From NCBI GenBank assembly GCA_031256825.1, contig JAIRPV010000021.1:1-64000 (forward strand): a stretch of DNA of 64,000 nucleotides. The letters run 5' to 3'. Positions 6,876 to 24,030 of the stretch are shown in pieces. This stretch comes from Oscillospiraceae bacterium (GTDB lineage: Bacteria > Bacillota > Clostridia > Oscillospirales > Acutalibacteraceae). Positions within the stretch are counted from its first letter, which is position 1. The number at the start of each line of letters is the position of its first letter. A model generated the notes under the pieces. The model did no database searches, had not been told where the DNA came from, and was given only the letters and a program-made list of their open reading frames with translations. The translations under genes and the position numbers were made by a program.

Positions 6876-9800
6876 ATGCGCAATGTCACACCAGTTCGGC
6901 GCGGCACCCAAACCCGTATGAGCTACGGGAAAATCCGTGAAGTCATGGACATGCCCAACCTGATTGAAGTGCAGAAGGAGTCGTTTCAGTGGTTCCTCGA
7001 CGTGGGTCTGAGAGAGATTTTCCACGACACGGACGAGATAACCGACTACAGCAAGAACTGGGTGCTCACGTTTGTGGATTACCGGCTGGATGACATGCCG
7101 AAGTATACGGTGCGCGAGTGCAAGGAGCGCGATTCCACCTACGCCGCGCCCATGCGCGTCAAGGCCCGTTTGCTCAACCGTGAAACCGGCGTTGTGAAAG
7201 AGAGCGAAATCTACATGGGCGACTTTCCGCTCATGACCGACAGCGGCACTTTTGTAGTCAACGGCGCCGAGCGGGTCATCGTTTCGCAGCTGGTGCGTTC
7301 GCCGGGCGTCTATTTTGGCCGCAACTACGACAAAACAGGCCTCGAGCTTTATACCGGCACCATCAACCCCAACCGCGGCGCATGGCTGGAATACGAAACC
7401 GACGTTAACGATCTGTTTTATGTCCGCATCGACAAAAACCGCAAGCTGTTCGTCACCACCTTCCTGCGCGCGCTGGGGCTGGAAACAAACGCCGAGATCC
7501 GCGACTTTTTTGGCGAAGACGCGCGCATTGCCGCGACGCTGGAAAAAGACGAAATCGCCAACACGGCGGAAGCTTGCATGGAAGTCTTCCGCAAACTGCG
7601 GCCCGGCGAGCCTGTTACGCTGGAAACCGCAAAGCAGCACATTGACCAACTGTTTTTTGATCCGCACCGCTACGACATCAGCAAGGTGGGGCGCTATAAA
7701 TACAACAAAAAGCTGGCCATCAGCGGCCGGCTGGCTGGTTGTAAGCTTGCGGAACCCATCAGCGATCCGCGCACGGGCGAACTGCTGGCGGAACCGGGCG
7801 AAATCATCACCAAAACGCGCGCCTACGAAATTGAGCAGAAGGGCGTTATGCGCGCGGTGGTGGATTTGGGCGAAGGGCACACGCTGACCATCTTTTCCAG
7901 CGGCATGGTGGATCCGAAGGGCCGCCGCGACGACGAAGGGGGAACGGAAGAGCGCACCTGCGACTATCTGCCGCAGCTCAGCGTAGAACAGCTGATGCGC
8001 GCCGGCATCACCGAGAAGGTGTGCGCAAAGGTCTTCTTCGAAATCCTTGATCAGAACCTGGACGACGAAGCGCTGCTGCTTGAGCTGCGCCGCCGGCAGG
8101 AAGAGCTGATTCCGAAAAACATCACATTGGAGGACATTTTCGCCTCCATCAACTATGTTAACTGCCTGGCCTGCGGCGTGGGCAAGGCCGACGATATTGA
8201 CCATCTGGGCAACCGCCGCATCCGCTGCGTGGGCGAACTGCTGCAAAATCAATTCCGCATGGGCATGCAGCGGATGGAAAAACTGGTTCGAGAGAAAATG
8301 ACGCTGCAAGCGCAGGACGATGTGGACAAGATTTCGCCCGCGACGCTGATCAATATCCGGCCGGTGAGCATGGCGATCAAAGAGTTCTTTGGCAGCAGCC
8401 CGCTGAGCCAGTTCATGGATCAGACAAACCCCCTGGCGGAACTGACGCATAAGCGCCGCCTTTCGGCCCTGGGGCCGGGCGGGCTTTCACGCGAGCGCGC
8501 CGGATTCGACGTGCGCGACGTGCATTACAGCCACTACGGGCGCATGTGCCCTGTGGAAACGCCGGAAGGCCAAAACGTGGGATTGATTTCGTATTTGGCC
8601 ACCTACGCCCGCATCAATCGCTACGGTTTCATCGAAGCGCCCTATCGGCGGGTAGAAAACGGCGTGGTGCTCGATCGCACGCGCTATATGACCGCCGACG
8701 AAGAAGACGACTACGTTGTGGCGCAGGCCAACGAGCCTTTGGATGAGCACAACCGCTTCGCGCACGAGCGCGTCAACGCCCGCTTCCGCGACGAATACCT
8801 GGAAGTTGACCAAGGCCGCGTGCAGTATATGGACGTTTCGCCGAAGATGGTGGTCAGCGTGGCCACGGCCATGATCCCCTTCCTTGAAAACGACGACGCC
8901 AACCGCGCGCTGATGGGTTCCAACATGCAGCGGCAGGCCGTTCCGCTGCTCAAGACCGATGCGCCGCTGGTGGGCACGGGCATGGAATACAAAGCGGCGG
9001 TGGATTCCGGCGTGGTGGTGCTGGCAAAAGAACCCGGCACCGTGCAATATGTTTCCGCCGAACAGATCGTCATCCGCAACGAGAAGGGCCAAAAGCGCAC
9101 CTATGAACTCATTAAGTTCCTGCGCTCCAACGCGGGCACGTGCATCAACCAAAGGCCCGTTGTTGAGGTGGGCGACAAAGTTTTTGGCGGGCAAGTCATT
9201 GCCGACGGCCCCGCGACGGATTACGGCGAAATTTCGCTGGGCAAAAACGCCCTCATTGGCTTTATGACCTGGGAGGGCTACAACTACGAAGACGCGGTGC
9301 TGGTCAACGAAAAAATCGTGCAGGACGACGTCTATACCTCTATCCACATCGAAAAATTTGAGCTGGAAGCGCGCGACACAAAGCTGGGCCCGGAAGAGAT
9401 CACCCGCGACATTCCGAATGTGGGCGACGACGCAATGAAAGATCTCGACGAAGAAGGCGTCATCCGCATCGGCGCGGAAGTGAAGAGCGGCGACATTCTG
9501 GTCGGCAAAGTAACGCCCAAGGGCGAAACGGAACTGACGGCGGAAGAGCGCCTGCTGCGCGCTATCTTCGGCGAAAAAGTGAAGGAAGTGCGCGACACTT
9601 CGCTGCGCCTGCCCCACGGCGAATACGGCATCGTGGTAAATGTGGAAGTCTTTACCCGGGAAAATTCCGACGAGCTAAGCCCCGGTGTGAATAAAGTGGT
9701 TCGCTGCTTTATCGCCCAAAAGCGCAAACTTTGCGTTGGCGACAAAATGGCCGGCCGGCATGGCAACAAGGGCGTGGTTTCGCGCATTTTGCCGCAGGAA

Positions 9801-10694
9801 GATATGCCGTTCCTGGAGGACGGCACGCCATTGGATATTGTGCTCAACCCGCTGGGCGTGCCTTCCCGTATGAACATCGGGCAGGTGCTGGAAGTGCACC
9901 TGGGCTTTGCCGCGCGGCAGCTGGGCCGCCAGGCGGGCGAAAAAATCATGCTCATGACCCCGGTCTTCGACGGCGCGCACGAAAGCGATATCCGCGAGGC
10001 GCTGCGCGAAGCGGGCGAAGCCGAAGACGGCAAAAGCTGGCTTTACGACGGCCGCACAGGCCGCCGGTTCGATAACCGCGTCACCGTCGGCGTGATGTAC
10101 TTCCTGAAGCTGCTGCACCTGGTGGACGATAAAATCCACGCGCGCTCCACCGGCCCGTATTCTCTTGTGACCCAGCAGCCGCTGGGCGGCAAAGCCCAGT
10201 TTGGCGGCCAGCGCTTCGGCGAAATGGAAGTTTGGGCGCTGGAGGCCTATGGCGCGGCCTATACGCTGCAAGAAATCCTGACCGTCAAGTCCGACGACGT
10301 GGTGGGCCGCGTGAAGACCTACGAGGCAATCGTTAAGGGCAAAAACGTGCCGACGCCGAGTATTCCGGAAAGCTTTAAGGTGTTGGTCAAAGAATTGCAG
10401 TCCCTGGCATTGGATGTGCGCATCCTCGACAAAGACGGCGAAGAGATCGATCTGAAACAGACCTTTGAAGACGAGCCGGGCTTCGGCTATTCCGCCGAGC
10501 GCCCCGAACCGCGCCCCGACCTGGATGCGATCCCCGACGAAGAGGAGGAAGAAGAAGATCTGGGAGAAGACGAGCTGGGCGACGAAGAGTTGGCCGAGGT
10601 AGACGACGCCATCGACAGCGAACTTATTCTGGGCGATGAAGACGAAGAGGAATTCCTTGACGACTACAGCGACGACTACAAGCCGGAGGAATAA
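6876..10694 (+). CDS. rpoB: DNA-directed RNA polymerase beta subunit
   Basis: Beta subunit of 1272 residues, complete. The rifampicin-binding segment [20 protein letters not shown] starts near residue 508, and the Asp, His and Ser positions where resistance changes usually occur are wild type. Downstream are [31 protein letters not shown] and the C-terminal [20 protein letters not shown] block that packs on beta-prime. The protein ends in a very acidic tail of about 55 residues rich in Glu and Asp, as in several Clostridia. The start has a GGAGG site. rpoC follows after 80 bases. Confidence 0.99.
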   Translation: MRNVTPVRRGTQTRMSYGKIREVMDMPNLIEVQKESFQWFLDVGLREIFHDTDEITDYSKNWVLTFVDYRLDDMPKYTVRECKERDSTYAAPMRVKARLLNRETGVVKESEIYMGDFPLMTDSGTFVVNGAERVIVSQLVRSPGVYFGRNYDKTGLELYTGTINPNRGAWLEYETDVNDLFYVRIDKNRKLFVTTFLRALGLETNAEIRDFFGEDARIAATLEKDEIANTAEACMEVFRKLRPGEPVTLETAKQHIDQLFFDPHRYDISKVGRYKYNKKLAISGRLAGCKLAEPISDPRTGELLAEPGEIITKTRAYEIEQKGVMRAVVDLGEGHTLTIFSSGMVDPKGRRDDEGGTEERTCDYLPQLSVEQLMRAGITEKVCAKVFFEILDQNLDDEALLLELRRRQEELIPKNITLEDIFASINYVNCLACGVGKADDIDHLGNRRIRCVGELLQNQFRMGMQRMEKLVREKMTLQAQDDVDKISPATLINIRPVSMAIKEFFGSSPLSQFMDQTNPLAELTHKRRLSALGPGGLSRERAGFDVRDVHYSHYGRMCPVETPEGQNVGLISYLATYARINRYGFIEAPYRRVENGVVLDRTRYMTADEEDDYVVAQANEPLDEHNRFAHERVNARFRDEYLEVDQGRVQYMDVSPKMVVSVATAMIPFLENDDANRALMGSNMQRQAVPLLKTDAPLVGTGMEYKAAVDSGVVVLAKEPGTVQYVSAEQIVIRNEKGQKRTYELIKFLRSNAGTCINQRPVVEVGDKVFGGQVIADGPATDYGEISLGKNALIGFMTWEGYNYEDAVLVNEKIVQDDVYTSIHIEKFELEARDTKLGPEEITRDIPNVGDDAMKDLDEEGVIRIGAEVKSGDILVGKVTPKGETELTAEERLLRAIFGEKVKEVRDTSLRLPHGEYGIVVNVEVFTRENSDELSPGVNKVVRCFIAQKRKLCVGDKMAGRHGNKGVVSRILPQEDMPFLEDGTPLDIVLNPLGVPSRMNIGQVLEVHLGFAARQLGRQAGEKIMLMTPVFDGAHESDIREALREAGEAEDGKSWLYDGRTGRRFDNRVTVGVMYFLKLLHLVDDKIHARSTGPYSLVTQQPLGGKAQFGGQRFGEMEVWALEAYGAAYTLQEILTVKSDDVVGRVKTYEAIVKGKNVPTPSIPESFKVLVKELQSLALDVRILDKDGEEIDLKQTFEDEPGFGYSAERPEPRPDLDAIPDEEEEEEDLGEDELGDEELAEVDDAIDSELILGDEDEEEFLDDYSDDYKPEE

Positions 10695-10774
10695 GACGTT
10701 TTCTTGCTTGCGAACCGTTGGAACACACAATATCTTCGCGCTGCGCAAGCGCTGAACTATAGGGGAGGGCATTC

Positions 10775-14359
<3,585 letters not shown>

Positions 14360-14385
14360 CGCAAGGCCTTCAGGCAAATATTTCC

Positions 14386-14417
14386 GGCGCATTGATGCAA
14401 CGCCTCAATGCGCCTTT
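14386..14417 (+). terminator. rpoBC terminator
   Basis: A perfect 10-base stem, GGCGCATTGA paired with TCAATGCGCC around a 9-base loop, followed by TTTCTG. The weak T tract and the next start 24 bases on suggest partial read-through. Confidence 0.6.
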
Positions 14418-14440
14418 CTGATTCACCGGAGGAATTTCAT

Positions 14441-15859
14441 ATGATGATCCCCCAAAGAACCACCTCTTTGCTGCGGCTGTGTTTGCGGCGGCGCTGGGCA
14501 CTGTTTTTTTTGAATCTGGTTGCGGGCCTGTTCGCGGCGCCTTTTCTTTATTGGCGCTGCCTGCTCATGCCCATGGCGCTCAACGCCGTGCACAGCACTT
14601 CGCTGCTGCTGGGGCTGAATACCTTCGACGCCATCGGCGGGCTGCTGCTTTTGCTGTTGGCGGCGCTGGGCGTTGGCGGCTGCTGCTCCGCCATTCGCCG
14701 GGTGCTGGCGGACGCCGACCTCCATTTGATCAAAGAGCTTGGCCAAAGCATTGGCGCTTGCGCCGGAACGTCTTTGTTTGCGGGCTGCCTGCTGGGGCTT
14801 TCGCTGGGATTGGCGCAGGTTGGGCTGATCCATCTGCATGCCTTGCTGCCGGCGGGCGCTGTGCGGATTCTTTGCTCGGCGTTGCTTTGCTTGCAGCTGC
14901 CCGTTGTGTTTCCGCTGAGCCTGCTGATGCTTTCGCAGCCGGACGCGCTGCAAAAACATCCCCTGCGGGCCTTCGCCGCCGCCGCGCGGCAGTTGGCCGG
15001 CCGCCCGCTGCGCTGGCTGGCGCTGAGCTTGTTTACCATACTGCCGGCCCTGCTGTTTTTTGTCTGGCGCCGCCCGCTGCCAACGTTTCTTGGCTTTCTG
15101 TTCTTCGAACTGGCGGCGCTCAGCCCTATCGCCGTCCTTTGGCAGGAAGCGGGCCGCGAACCGCAGGCGCCGCAGCAATCAGGCAAGCGCCGTGTTCTGG
15201 CCCCCGCTGTTTGCGCACTGTTCCCCCTGTTGGCCTGCGTGCCCGCCATTGTTTTTTCGCTGCTGCGGCAAGCCAACCTGCATATGATACAGGCCTCTTT
15301 CCGGCAAGCCATTGATTTTATCGCCCAACAGGCCTTGCTTTCCGCCGACAACGGCACCTTCCGCGCCCTTCTTTCGAGCAGCAGCGCCTGGCCGCTGATG
15401 TTCGCGGCGCTGCTGGGCAGCGCCTGCTGCGTTATAACGGCTTATGTCTGCGCGTGCTATCGCTTCCCCGCGCGCGCGATCGTGTTCGCCGCGGCGGTAT
15501 TGCTCCAGATGCTGCCCATGCTTTCCGGCTTCCCTGCCTTTGAGCAGGCGTTCCGCAACTGGCGTCTGCCCGTATCCACCTTCTGGTTCGGCGTGCTCTG
15601 GGCGCTGCTTTATCTTTTGGCGGCGCTGCTGCTCTATCGGCGGTTCCGCAAGCTTTTGCCCAGCCTGGAAGCCCGCACGGATTCCGGAATGCGCCTGTTT
15701 TTTTACTATGCCCTGCCGCGCGCCCGTTACTGGGTGATTTCCCTGATGGCGCTGGTGACGCTGGGTTTTTGGGGCGATGCGCTGGCGCCCTTCTGGCTGC
15801 TGCGGGAGCTTGGCGCTTTTTCTGTGGCGGGCTATGTGTTACGCAGTTTTGGAGGGTAG
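14441..15859 (+). CDS. polytopic membrane protein, unknown function
   Basis: A 472-residue protein with about ten hydrophobic segments, the first at residues 18-50, separated by short basic loops. It is very rich in Leu, Ala and Cys. No transporter signature, catalytic motif or known family was recognised. CGGAGGA lies 7 bases before the first ATG (an ATG pair). It follows the rpoC terminator and is separated from lacZ by a strong promoter, so it is probably expressed weakly by read-through from rpoC. Confidence 0.75.
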   Translation: MMIPQRTTSLLRLCLRRRWALFFLNLVAGLFAAPFLYWRCLLMPMALNAVHSTSLLLGLNTFDAIGGLLLLLLAALGVGGCCSAIRRVLADADLHLIKELGQSIGACAGTSLFAGCLLGLSLGLAQVGLIHLHALLPAGAVRILCSALLCLQLPVVFPLSLLMLSQPDALQKHPLRAFAAAARQLAGRPLRWLALSLFTILPALLFFVWRRPLPTFLGFLFFELAALSPIAVLWQEAGREPQAPQQSGKRRVLAPAVCALFPLLACVPAIVFSLLRQANLHMIQASFRQAIDFIAQQALLSADNGTFRALLSSSSAWPLMFAALLGSACCVITAYVCACYRFPARAIVFAAAVLLQMLPMLSGFPAFEQAFRNWRLPVSTFWFGVLWALLYLLAALLLYRRFRKLLPSLEARTDSGMRLFFYYALPRARYWVISLMALVTLGFWGDALAPFWLLRELGAFSVAGYVLRSFGG

Positions 15860-15877
15860 CCCCGCGCCAAAACCCCC

Positions 15878-15906
15878 TTGACATAACCCTCCCAACGTGT
15901 TACAAT
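15878..15906 (+). promoter_or_regulatory. lacZ promoter
   Basis: Consensus TTGACA (15878-15883), 17-base spacer, TACAAT (15901-15906). Transcription should begin near 15913, at the first of two leader direct repeats. Confidence 0.8.
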
Positions 15907-15912
15907 AAGCAC

Positions 15913-19133
<3,221 letters not shown>

Positions 19134-19174
19134 TTTCGAACTCCCAATACCTAACATCAAAAAAGGAGACAACT

Positions 19175-20545
19175 ATGGGCACCAATCCCGACCCTGACCC
19201 GGCAAACCTGTTATTGGAGGCGCTGCTGCTGTTTGCGCTGATATTGGTCAACGCGTTTTTTGCCATGAGCGAAATCGCCCTGATTTCACTTAACGACACA
19301 AAGATGGAGCGCCTTGCCGCGGAGGGCAACAAGCGGGCAAAGCGGATTGTAAAACTGACCGCGAACTCGAGCCGGTTTTTGTCGATGATCCAAATCGGCG
19401 TCACGCTGGCCGGGTTTTTGGCTTCGGCGGCAGCCGCGCAGAATTTTGGCGCCCCTCTGCTGCGGGCCATGGAAAAACGAACCCCGCCGGGCTGGCATGG
19501 CGTTTTGGGCGTTGCCGTCACTTTTTTTGTTACGCTGGTGATCAGTTACCTTTCTATGGTTCTCGGCGAACTGGTGCCAAAGCGCCTGGCCATGCGCTAC
19601 CCCGAAAAGATTTCCATGCGCTTTGCGGGGCTGCTGGGCGCTTGCGCGGCGGGGCTGCGGCCCCTGGTTTGGGTGGTGTCCGCTTCGGCAAACGCCGTGC
19701 TGCGCCTGCTGGGCATCGATCCGAACGCCGACGAAGAAGCCTTGACGGAAGAAGAAATCCGCATGCTCGTTGACGCGGGCGGCGAAAAAGGCGTGATTGA
19801 AGAAGCCCAGCAAGAGATGATCAACAACATCTTCGAATTCGACGACATCAACGTGGGCGACATTATGACCCATCGCACGGAAATCATCGGCGTCGAAGCG
19901 GACGAACCGCTGCAGCGGGTGGTGGAACTTTCGATTGAAGAGGGCTGTTCGCGCATTCCCGTCTATCAGGATGACCTGGATAACATCATCGGCGTTGTGT
20001 ATATCAAGGATTTGCTGAAATATATCGGCACGGCGCTGCCCGGCGGCCAAAGCCTGCGCGGCGTTATGCGCGAGGCGCAGTTTGTGCCGGAAACAAAACG
20101 CTGCGGCGCGCTCTTCACAGAAATGACCGCCAAGCGGATCCAAATCGCCATTGTGGTGGATGAATACGGCGGCACAGCCGGTTTGGTCACACTCGAAGAC
20201 GTGCTGGAAAGCATCGTGGGCAGCATTCAGGATGAATACGACGACGAAGAAGAAGAAATCTCAAAAATCGACGAGCGCACCTTTTTGCTCGACGGCGCGA
20301 CGAATATCGAAGAAGTCGGCGAACTGACCGGGGTGGAACTGCCGGAGGGCGACTACGAAACCGTGGCCGGCTTTGTTATCAGCCAGCTGGACTTTTTGCC
20401 GCAGGAGGGCGAATACCCCGTTGCGGAATACGAGAACCTGCGCTTTACGGTGGAAGAGGTGGAAGAGCGGCGCATTTCCGCAATCAAGGTGGAAATACTG
20501 CCCAGCGGCGAACAAAACGCGAAAACTGGCCGGGATATGGCATAA
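19175..20545 (+). CDS. CNNM/HlyC-CorC family membrane protein with CBS pair
   Basis: A 456-residue protein: a DUF21/CNNM transmembrane domain (about residues 10-190, with FFAMSEIALIS and LGELVPKRLAMRYPE), a CBS pair (about 205-325, with MTHRTEI and DEYGGTAGLVTLEDVLE), and a C-terminal CorC/HlyC domain (about 345-440). Members act in magnesium or other divalent cation efflux in the cytoplasmic membrane; the name haemolysin is historical. AAAAAGGAG precedes the ATG. The linker after the CBS pair is notably acidic (DDEEEE). Confidence 0.92.
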   Translation: MGTNPDPDPANLLLEALLLFALILVNAFFAMSEIALISLNDTKMERLAAEGNKRAKRIVKLTANSSRFLSMIQIGVTLAGFLASAAAAQNFGAPLLRAMEKRTPPGWHGVLGVAVTFFVTLVISYLSMVLGELVPKRLAMRYPEKISMRFAGLLGACAAGLRPLVWVVSASANAVLRLLGIDPNADEEALTEEEIRMLVDAGGEKGVIEEAQQEMINNIFEFDDINVGDIMTHRTEIIGVEADEPLQRVVELSIEEGCSRIPVYQDDLDNIIGVVYIKDLLKYIGTALPGGQSLRGVMREAQFVPETKRCGALFTEMTAKRIQIAIVVDEYGGTAGLVTLEDVLESIVGSIQDEYDDEEEEISKIDERTFLLDGATNIEEVGELTGVELPEGDYETVAGFVISQLDFLPQEGEYPVAEYENLRFTVEEVEERRISAIKVEILPSGEQNAKTGRDMA

Positions 20546-20621
20546 TCCAGCCGGGCCTGTGTTGATCAGACGAATCTTTTGCATATGATTGCATTACTTT
20601 GAAATAAAGAAGGTGACCCCC

Positions 20622-21848
20622 ATGAAGAGACGCAGCCGCGTTATGATCCGGGCATTTGCGCTGGCGCTTGCCCTGACCATGCTCCTTTGTTCGTGCGGAT
20701 TCAGCCCCGCGCAAAAAACCAAAGTGCCCACAACGTATCCCTATGTGTTTGTGCACGGTCTCAACGGCTATGGCGATGATTCAAAGCTGCCGGTATCATA
20801 CTGGGGGGGGCCTGGCGGATCGCTGCTGGAAGCGCTGAAAACAGAAGGATACCTCTGCTTCGCGCCAACGGTGAGCGCCGCGGGCAGCGCCTGGGATCGC
20901 GCGTGCGAACTTTACGCGGCCATTACCGGCGCCCAGGTGGATTATGGCGCGGCGCACAGCGCGGCTTACGGCCACGATCGCTTTGGCAGCACATACGACA
21001 CGGCGCTCCTGCCCGACTGGGGCACGGTGGACGGCAACGGCAACCTGCGCAAGCTCAACCTGATTGCCCACAGCTTCGGCGGAGCGACGGCGCGGCTGTT
21101 CTGCTCGCTGCTCCAAAACGGCAGCCCGGAAGAGCGCGATGCCGCCGCGCGGGGGGGCGGCTCGGTTTCCCCGCTGTTTGAAGGCGGCAAGGGCGACTGG
21201 ATCTTCAGCCTGACCTGCCTTGCCGCGCCGCACAACGGCGTGAGCCTGCTTGCGCTGGTCGACGCAAATTCCATCATGACGCTGGTTGGAAGGCTGCTGG
21301 GCAATGTGGAAATCGATCAGATCCTGGCGTCTGCGGGCGTCACCATGAGCGGGCATTCGCTGGGCGAAATCCTGCAAGCCGCCAAAACGGAAGACACCGC
21401 CTATTACGATCTGACCCTGGATGGCGCAAAGCTGGTCAACCAAACGGCCCGCCTTTGCCCCGAAACGTATTATTTCTCCTATCCCGTCGACGGCACCGAC
21501 GAAAACGGCAGATCCACCGACGACATGGGCGCGCTTTTGGGGCTTTTGGCTACCCTGATTTCCAGCTTTACCGCGCAAGCCAATCTGGATGACGACTGGA
21601 AGCCCAACGACGGCCTGGTCAACACCATCTCGGCCACATACCCCTTTGGGCAGGCGAAGCAGGAAGTAACCGACGCCAATCTTCTCGGCCCCGCCAGCCT
21701 GCAACCCGCCTCCTGGTATGTTATGCCCACCGTGCGCGGCGATCACGGCAGTATCGTCGGCCTGGGCCGCACGCTGGAACAGACGCTGCCGCTTTATAGC
21801 GAACAAATGGCGCGCATTGACGCGTTGAGCCGGCAAGTCACCGGCTGA
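20622..21848 (+). CDS. secreted lipoprotein lipase, alpha/beta hydrolase
   Basis: A 408-residue precursor with a lipoprotein signal peptide (lipobox LCSC, Cys25). The mature part is an alpha/beta hydrolase resembling the large Gram-positive lipases: an oxyanion segment YVFVHGLNGYGDD, the nucleophile elbow AHSFGG with Ser151, a large insertion, and a late GDHGSIVG segment that may supply the catalytic His. It should be anchored outside the membrane and cleave lipid or ester substrates. AGAAGGTG supports the start at 20622 over the ATG 33 bases upstream. It stands alone before a terminator. Confidence 0.85.
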   Translation: MKRRSRVMIRAFALALALTMLLCSCGFSPAQKTKVPTTYPYVFVHGLNGYGDDSKLPVSYWGGPGGSLLEALKTEGYLCFAPTVSAAGSAWDRACELYAAITGAQVDYGAAHSAAYGHDRFGSTYDTALLPDWGTVDGNGNLRKLNLIAHSFGGATARLFCSLLQNGSPEERDAAARGGGSVSPLFEGGKGDWIFSLTCLAAPHNGVSLLALVDANSIMTLVGRLLGNVEIDQILASAGVTMSGHSLGEILQAAKTEDTAYYDLTLDGAKLVNQTARLCPETYYFSYPVDGTDENGRSTDDMGALLGLLATLISSFTAQANLDDDWKPNDGLVNTISATYPFGQAKQEVTDANLLGPASLQPASWYVMPTVRGDHGSIVGLGRTLEQTLPLYSEQMARIDALSRQVTG

Positions 21849-21886
21849 CAGAACTTCCGCGGCGCGCGCCGCCGAAATCAATCATC

Positions 21887-21920
21887 AAGAGGCGGGGCCA
21901 AACCGGCTCCGCCTCTTTCG
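21887..21920. terminator. bidirectional terminator between convergent genes
   Basis: AAGAGGCGGGGCC (21887-21899) pairs with GGCTCCGCCTCTT (21905-21917), one wobble pair, five-base loop, then TTT. It lies between the lipase gene and the oppositely oriented ATPase gene and can serve both. Confidence 0.75.
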
Positions 21921-21933
21921 TGCCAAAGAAACC

Positions 21934-22605
21934 CTAACTGTCGATCTGCCCGTCCTCCAGGTGCACAATCCGCCCGGCGCGGGTCGCAACATGCGGGTCG
22001 TGGGTAATCATGACAATCGTCTTCCCCATGCCCGTATGCAATTCCTGCATGAAATCCAGCACGTCTTCGCCCGTTTTTTTGTCCAGCGCGCCGGTGGGTT
22101 CGTCGGCCAGCAACAACGGCGGGTTGGCCACAAGCGCCCGGGCAATGGCCACGCGCTGCGCCTGCCCGCCCGATAACTCGGCGGGTTTCCGCTTGAGTTT
22201 GTCGCCCAGGCCAACGCGCTCCAGCGTCTCGGCCGCCTGTCTGCGCGCGCCGGCGTAGCCCATGCCCGCCAGCAGCAGCGGCAGCGCCACGTTGTAGAGC
22301 ACCGTATATTTGGGGATCAGATTATATTTTTGGAAGATAAACCCAATTTTCTCGCCGCGCAGGCGCGTCAGCGAAGCGTCGCGGGTCTTCATGATATCCC
22401 GCCCGTCCAGCGTATAGGCGCCGTCGTCGGCGGTATCCATCAGGCCGATGATATTCATCAGCGTGGACTTGCCGGAGCCGGAAGCCCCAAGGATTGCAAC
22501 GAACTCGCCTTCGCCAACGGCGAACGAAATATTGCGCAGCGCGTGCACGGCGCTCTCGCCCTTGCCATAGGTTTTGTTGATGCGGGCCATGTCGATGACG
22601 TTCAT
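21934..22605 (-). CDS. MacB/LolD-type ABC transporter ATPase
   Basis: A 223-residue ATP-binding subunit with Walker A GASGSGKST (residues 40-48), signature LSGGQAQR and Walker B LLADEPTG. The lineage is the MacB/FtsE/LolD type that drives mechanotransmission rather than solute import. The matching permease and MacA-like protein lie 2-6 kb away on the same strand, and no membrane subunit is adjacent, so it probably serves that complex. An AGGAGGG site precedes the ATG; a (TA)14 tract lies 45-72 bases upstream in the likely promoter zone. Confidence 0.95.
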   Translation of the reverse strand: MNVIDMARINKTYGKGESAVHALRNISFAVGEGEFVAILGASGSGKSTLMNIIGLMDTADDGAYTLDGRDIMKTRDASLTRLRGEKIGFIFQKYNLIPKYTVLYNVALPLLLAGMGYAGARRQAAETLERVGLGDKLKRKPAELSGGQAQRVAIARALVANPPLLLADEPTGALDKKTGEDVLDFMQELHTGMGKTIVMITHDPHVATRAGRIVHLEDGQIDS

Positions 22606-22646
22606 AGCGCCCTCCTGTATGGTAATTTACACAAAAGTTATGCACC

Positions 22647-22677
<31 letters not shown>

Positions 22678-22697
22678 AGAGAAAAAGTTTTGTTGGA

Positions 22698-22726
22698 TTG
22701 CTTTTCCATTTCCTTGGTGCTATAAT
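22698..22726 (+). promoter_or_regulatory. promoter of the mosaic surface protein
   Basis: TTGCTT (22698-22703), 17-base spacer, TATAAT (22721-22726). It starts about 20 bases after the TA tract and 32 bases before the ATG. Confidence 0.65.
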
Positions 22727-22757
22727 GGTGGTACTCTAAATTTGAGGAGGCAAGAAA

Positions 22758-23987
22758 ATGAAACGGTTATTGGCAGTTCTGTTGGCGGCGGTGTTGACGT
22801 GCGGAGCGCTGGGCGCGGTAACGGCAAGCGCGGAGGAATTAGGGGATTATTTGACGGTGGCCGAATTCCGCGAATGCGGAATCATCGTAACGAAAGTACA
22901 ATGGGAGCTGGACTGCTACGCGTTTGCCCAATGGCCAGAAAGTTATGCGGCCGGAATCTTATGGGCTGTTCCAACGGCTTACAACAGCGACTGGACACAA
23001 GAAAAAGCAGAGCAAGAACTGGACGAACTGAACAACCAAATATTCCAGACAGATGTGAACATGAAACGCATCCAATACGGTACCAATGGGATATATGTCA
23101 ACCCCAAATTAGTGGCGGACGCATATTTTGCCGGCACGCTGGAACGGGACTATCGAACGGCTTATGTGGCCTATGCCAACTACGCGTATCCTGTTCTCTC
23201 GGCGTTCGTAAAAAGCGTTTTCAAGCCGGAAGCTTTGCAGGCGTGTTATTACAAAGCGATCCAAACAAGAGCTGCTGAATGGGCGCGTAATACGTATGGA
23301 ATGATCCCCGACGAAGAATATGAAAGAATACGCAGGGAACTACAGAACCTTGAGAGAGTTCTTTATAATTCACAGGAATTTCAAGCAGAAGAATCGCTTG
23401 CAATGGATGGAAGCTGGGCGGAACTTGAGGCCTTGCTTCAGGGGAACTACCAGCCGTTTTGGGATTTTGTCGAGAATAACAATCTCATGATACCGCTGGG
23501 TCCAATCAATACCACCGAACCAAAAACGCTCAACAACAACGGCGTTTCCGTCACTGGCATACTGGACGACGGCGTAACGCTGGTGGTTACGGAGGACACC
23601 ACAACCGTCGTAGACGGCAAGCTAAAGGCCTATCACATCGTGCTGAAGAAAAACAATGTGGAAGTGCAGCCCGATGGCACGCTGAGCGTGAAACTGCCCA
23701 TCCCCGCAGGGGTTACCGACAAAACCAAGCTCAAGGTCTATCGCATAGAATCCAGCGGCGCGACGACCGACATGAACGCGACCGTCGAGGGCGACTATCT
23801 GGTGTTCACCACCGATCACTTCAGCGTCTACGCCATTGTGGCCACAGGCGGCAGCGCCGATCCGGGCAACAACCCCACCCCGTCCGCGAAGCACTGGTGG
23901 AAAGACATGGCCCTCTGGCTGAAAATTCTGCTGAGCATCGTTACGCTGGGCATTGTGCCGCTGATCGGCATTCTGACCGACAAATAA
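22758..23987 (+). CDS. secreted, membrane-anchored surface protein with mosaic composition
   Basis: A 409-residue protein with a signal peptide (likely cleavage after residue 25, TASA). The middle part, rich in Trp, Tyr and Glu, to about residue 250, is not a family I recognise. Residues about 260-365 form a beta-rich module of the sort repeated in Clostridia surface proteins (VTGILDDGVTLVVT to DHFSVYAIV). The C-terminus has one membrane helix (about 385-405) and a short tail, so it should remain in the membrane facing outwards. GC is distinctly lower before about 23500 than after, suggesting fusion of parts of different origin. A GAGG site precedes the ATG. Confidence 0.8.
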   Translation: MKRLLAVLLAAVLTCGALGAVTASAEELGDYLTVAEFRECGIIVTKVQWELDCYAFAQWPESYAAGILWAVPTAYNSDWTQEKAEQELDELNNQIFQTDVNMKRIQYGTNGIYVNPKLVADAYFAGTLERDYRTAYVAYANYAYPVLSAFVKSVFKPEALQACYYKAIQTRAAEWARNTYGMIPDEEYERIRRELQNLERVLYNSQEFQAEESLAMDGSWAELEALLQGNYQPFWDFVENNNLMIPLGPINTTEPKTLNNNGVSVTGILDDGVTLVVTEDTTTVVDGKLKAYHIVLKKNNVEVQPDGTLSVKLPIPAGVTDKTKLKVYRIESSGATTDMNATVEGDYLVFTTDHFSVYAIVATGGSADPGNNPTPSAKHWWKDMALWLKILLSIVTLGIVPLIGILTDK

Positions 23988-23994
23988 TCCCCAC

Positions 23995-24025
23995 CGGGCG
24001 GCCTGCGAGGGCCGCCCGCTTTCGT
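23995..24025. terminator. terminator between convergent surface genes
   Basis: A perfect 9-base stem, CGGGCGGCC with GGCCGCCCG, six-base loop, followed by CTTTCG. It lies between the plus-strand surface protein and the minus-strand lipoprotein. Confidence 0.65.
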
Positions 24026-24030
24026 TGCCC

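Noticed and set aside
8400-8490. Ala in the rifampicin pocket where E. coli has Ser522
   Set aside because: Ala at this place is a natural state in many Gram-positive beta subunits; the main resistance positions are wild type, so no resistance is claimed.
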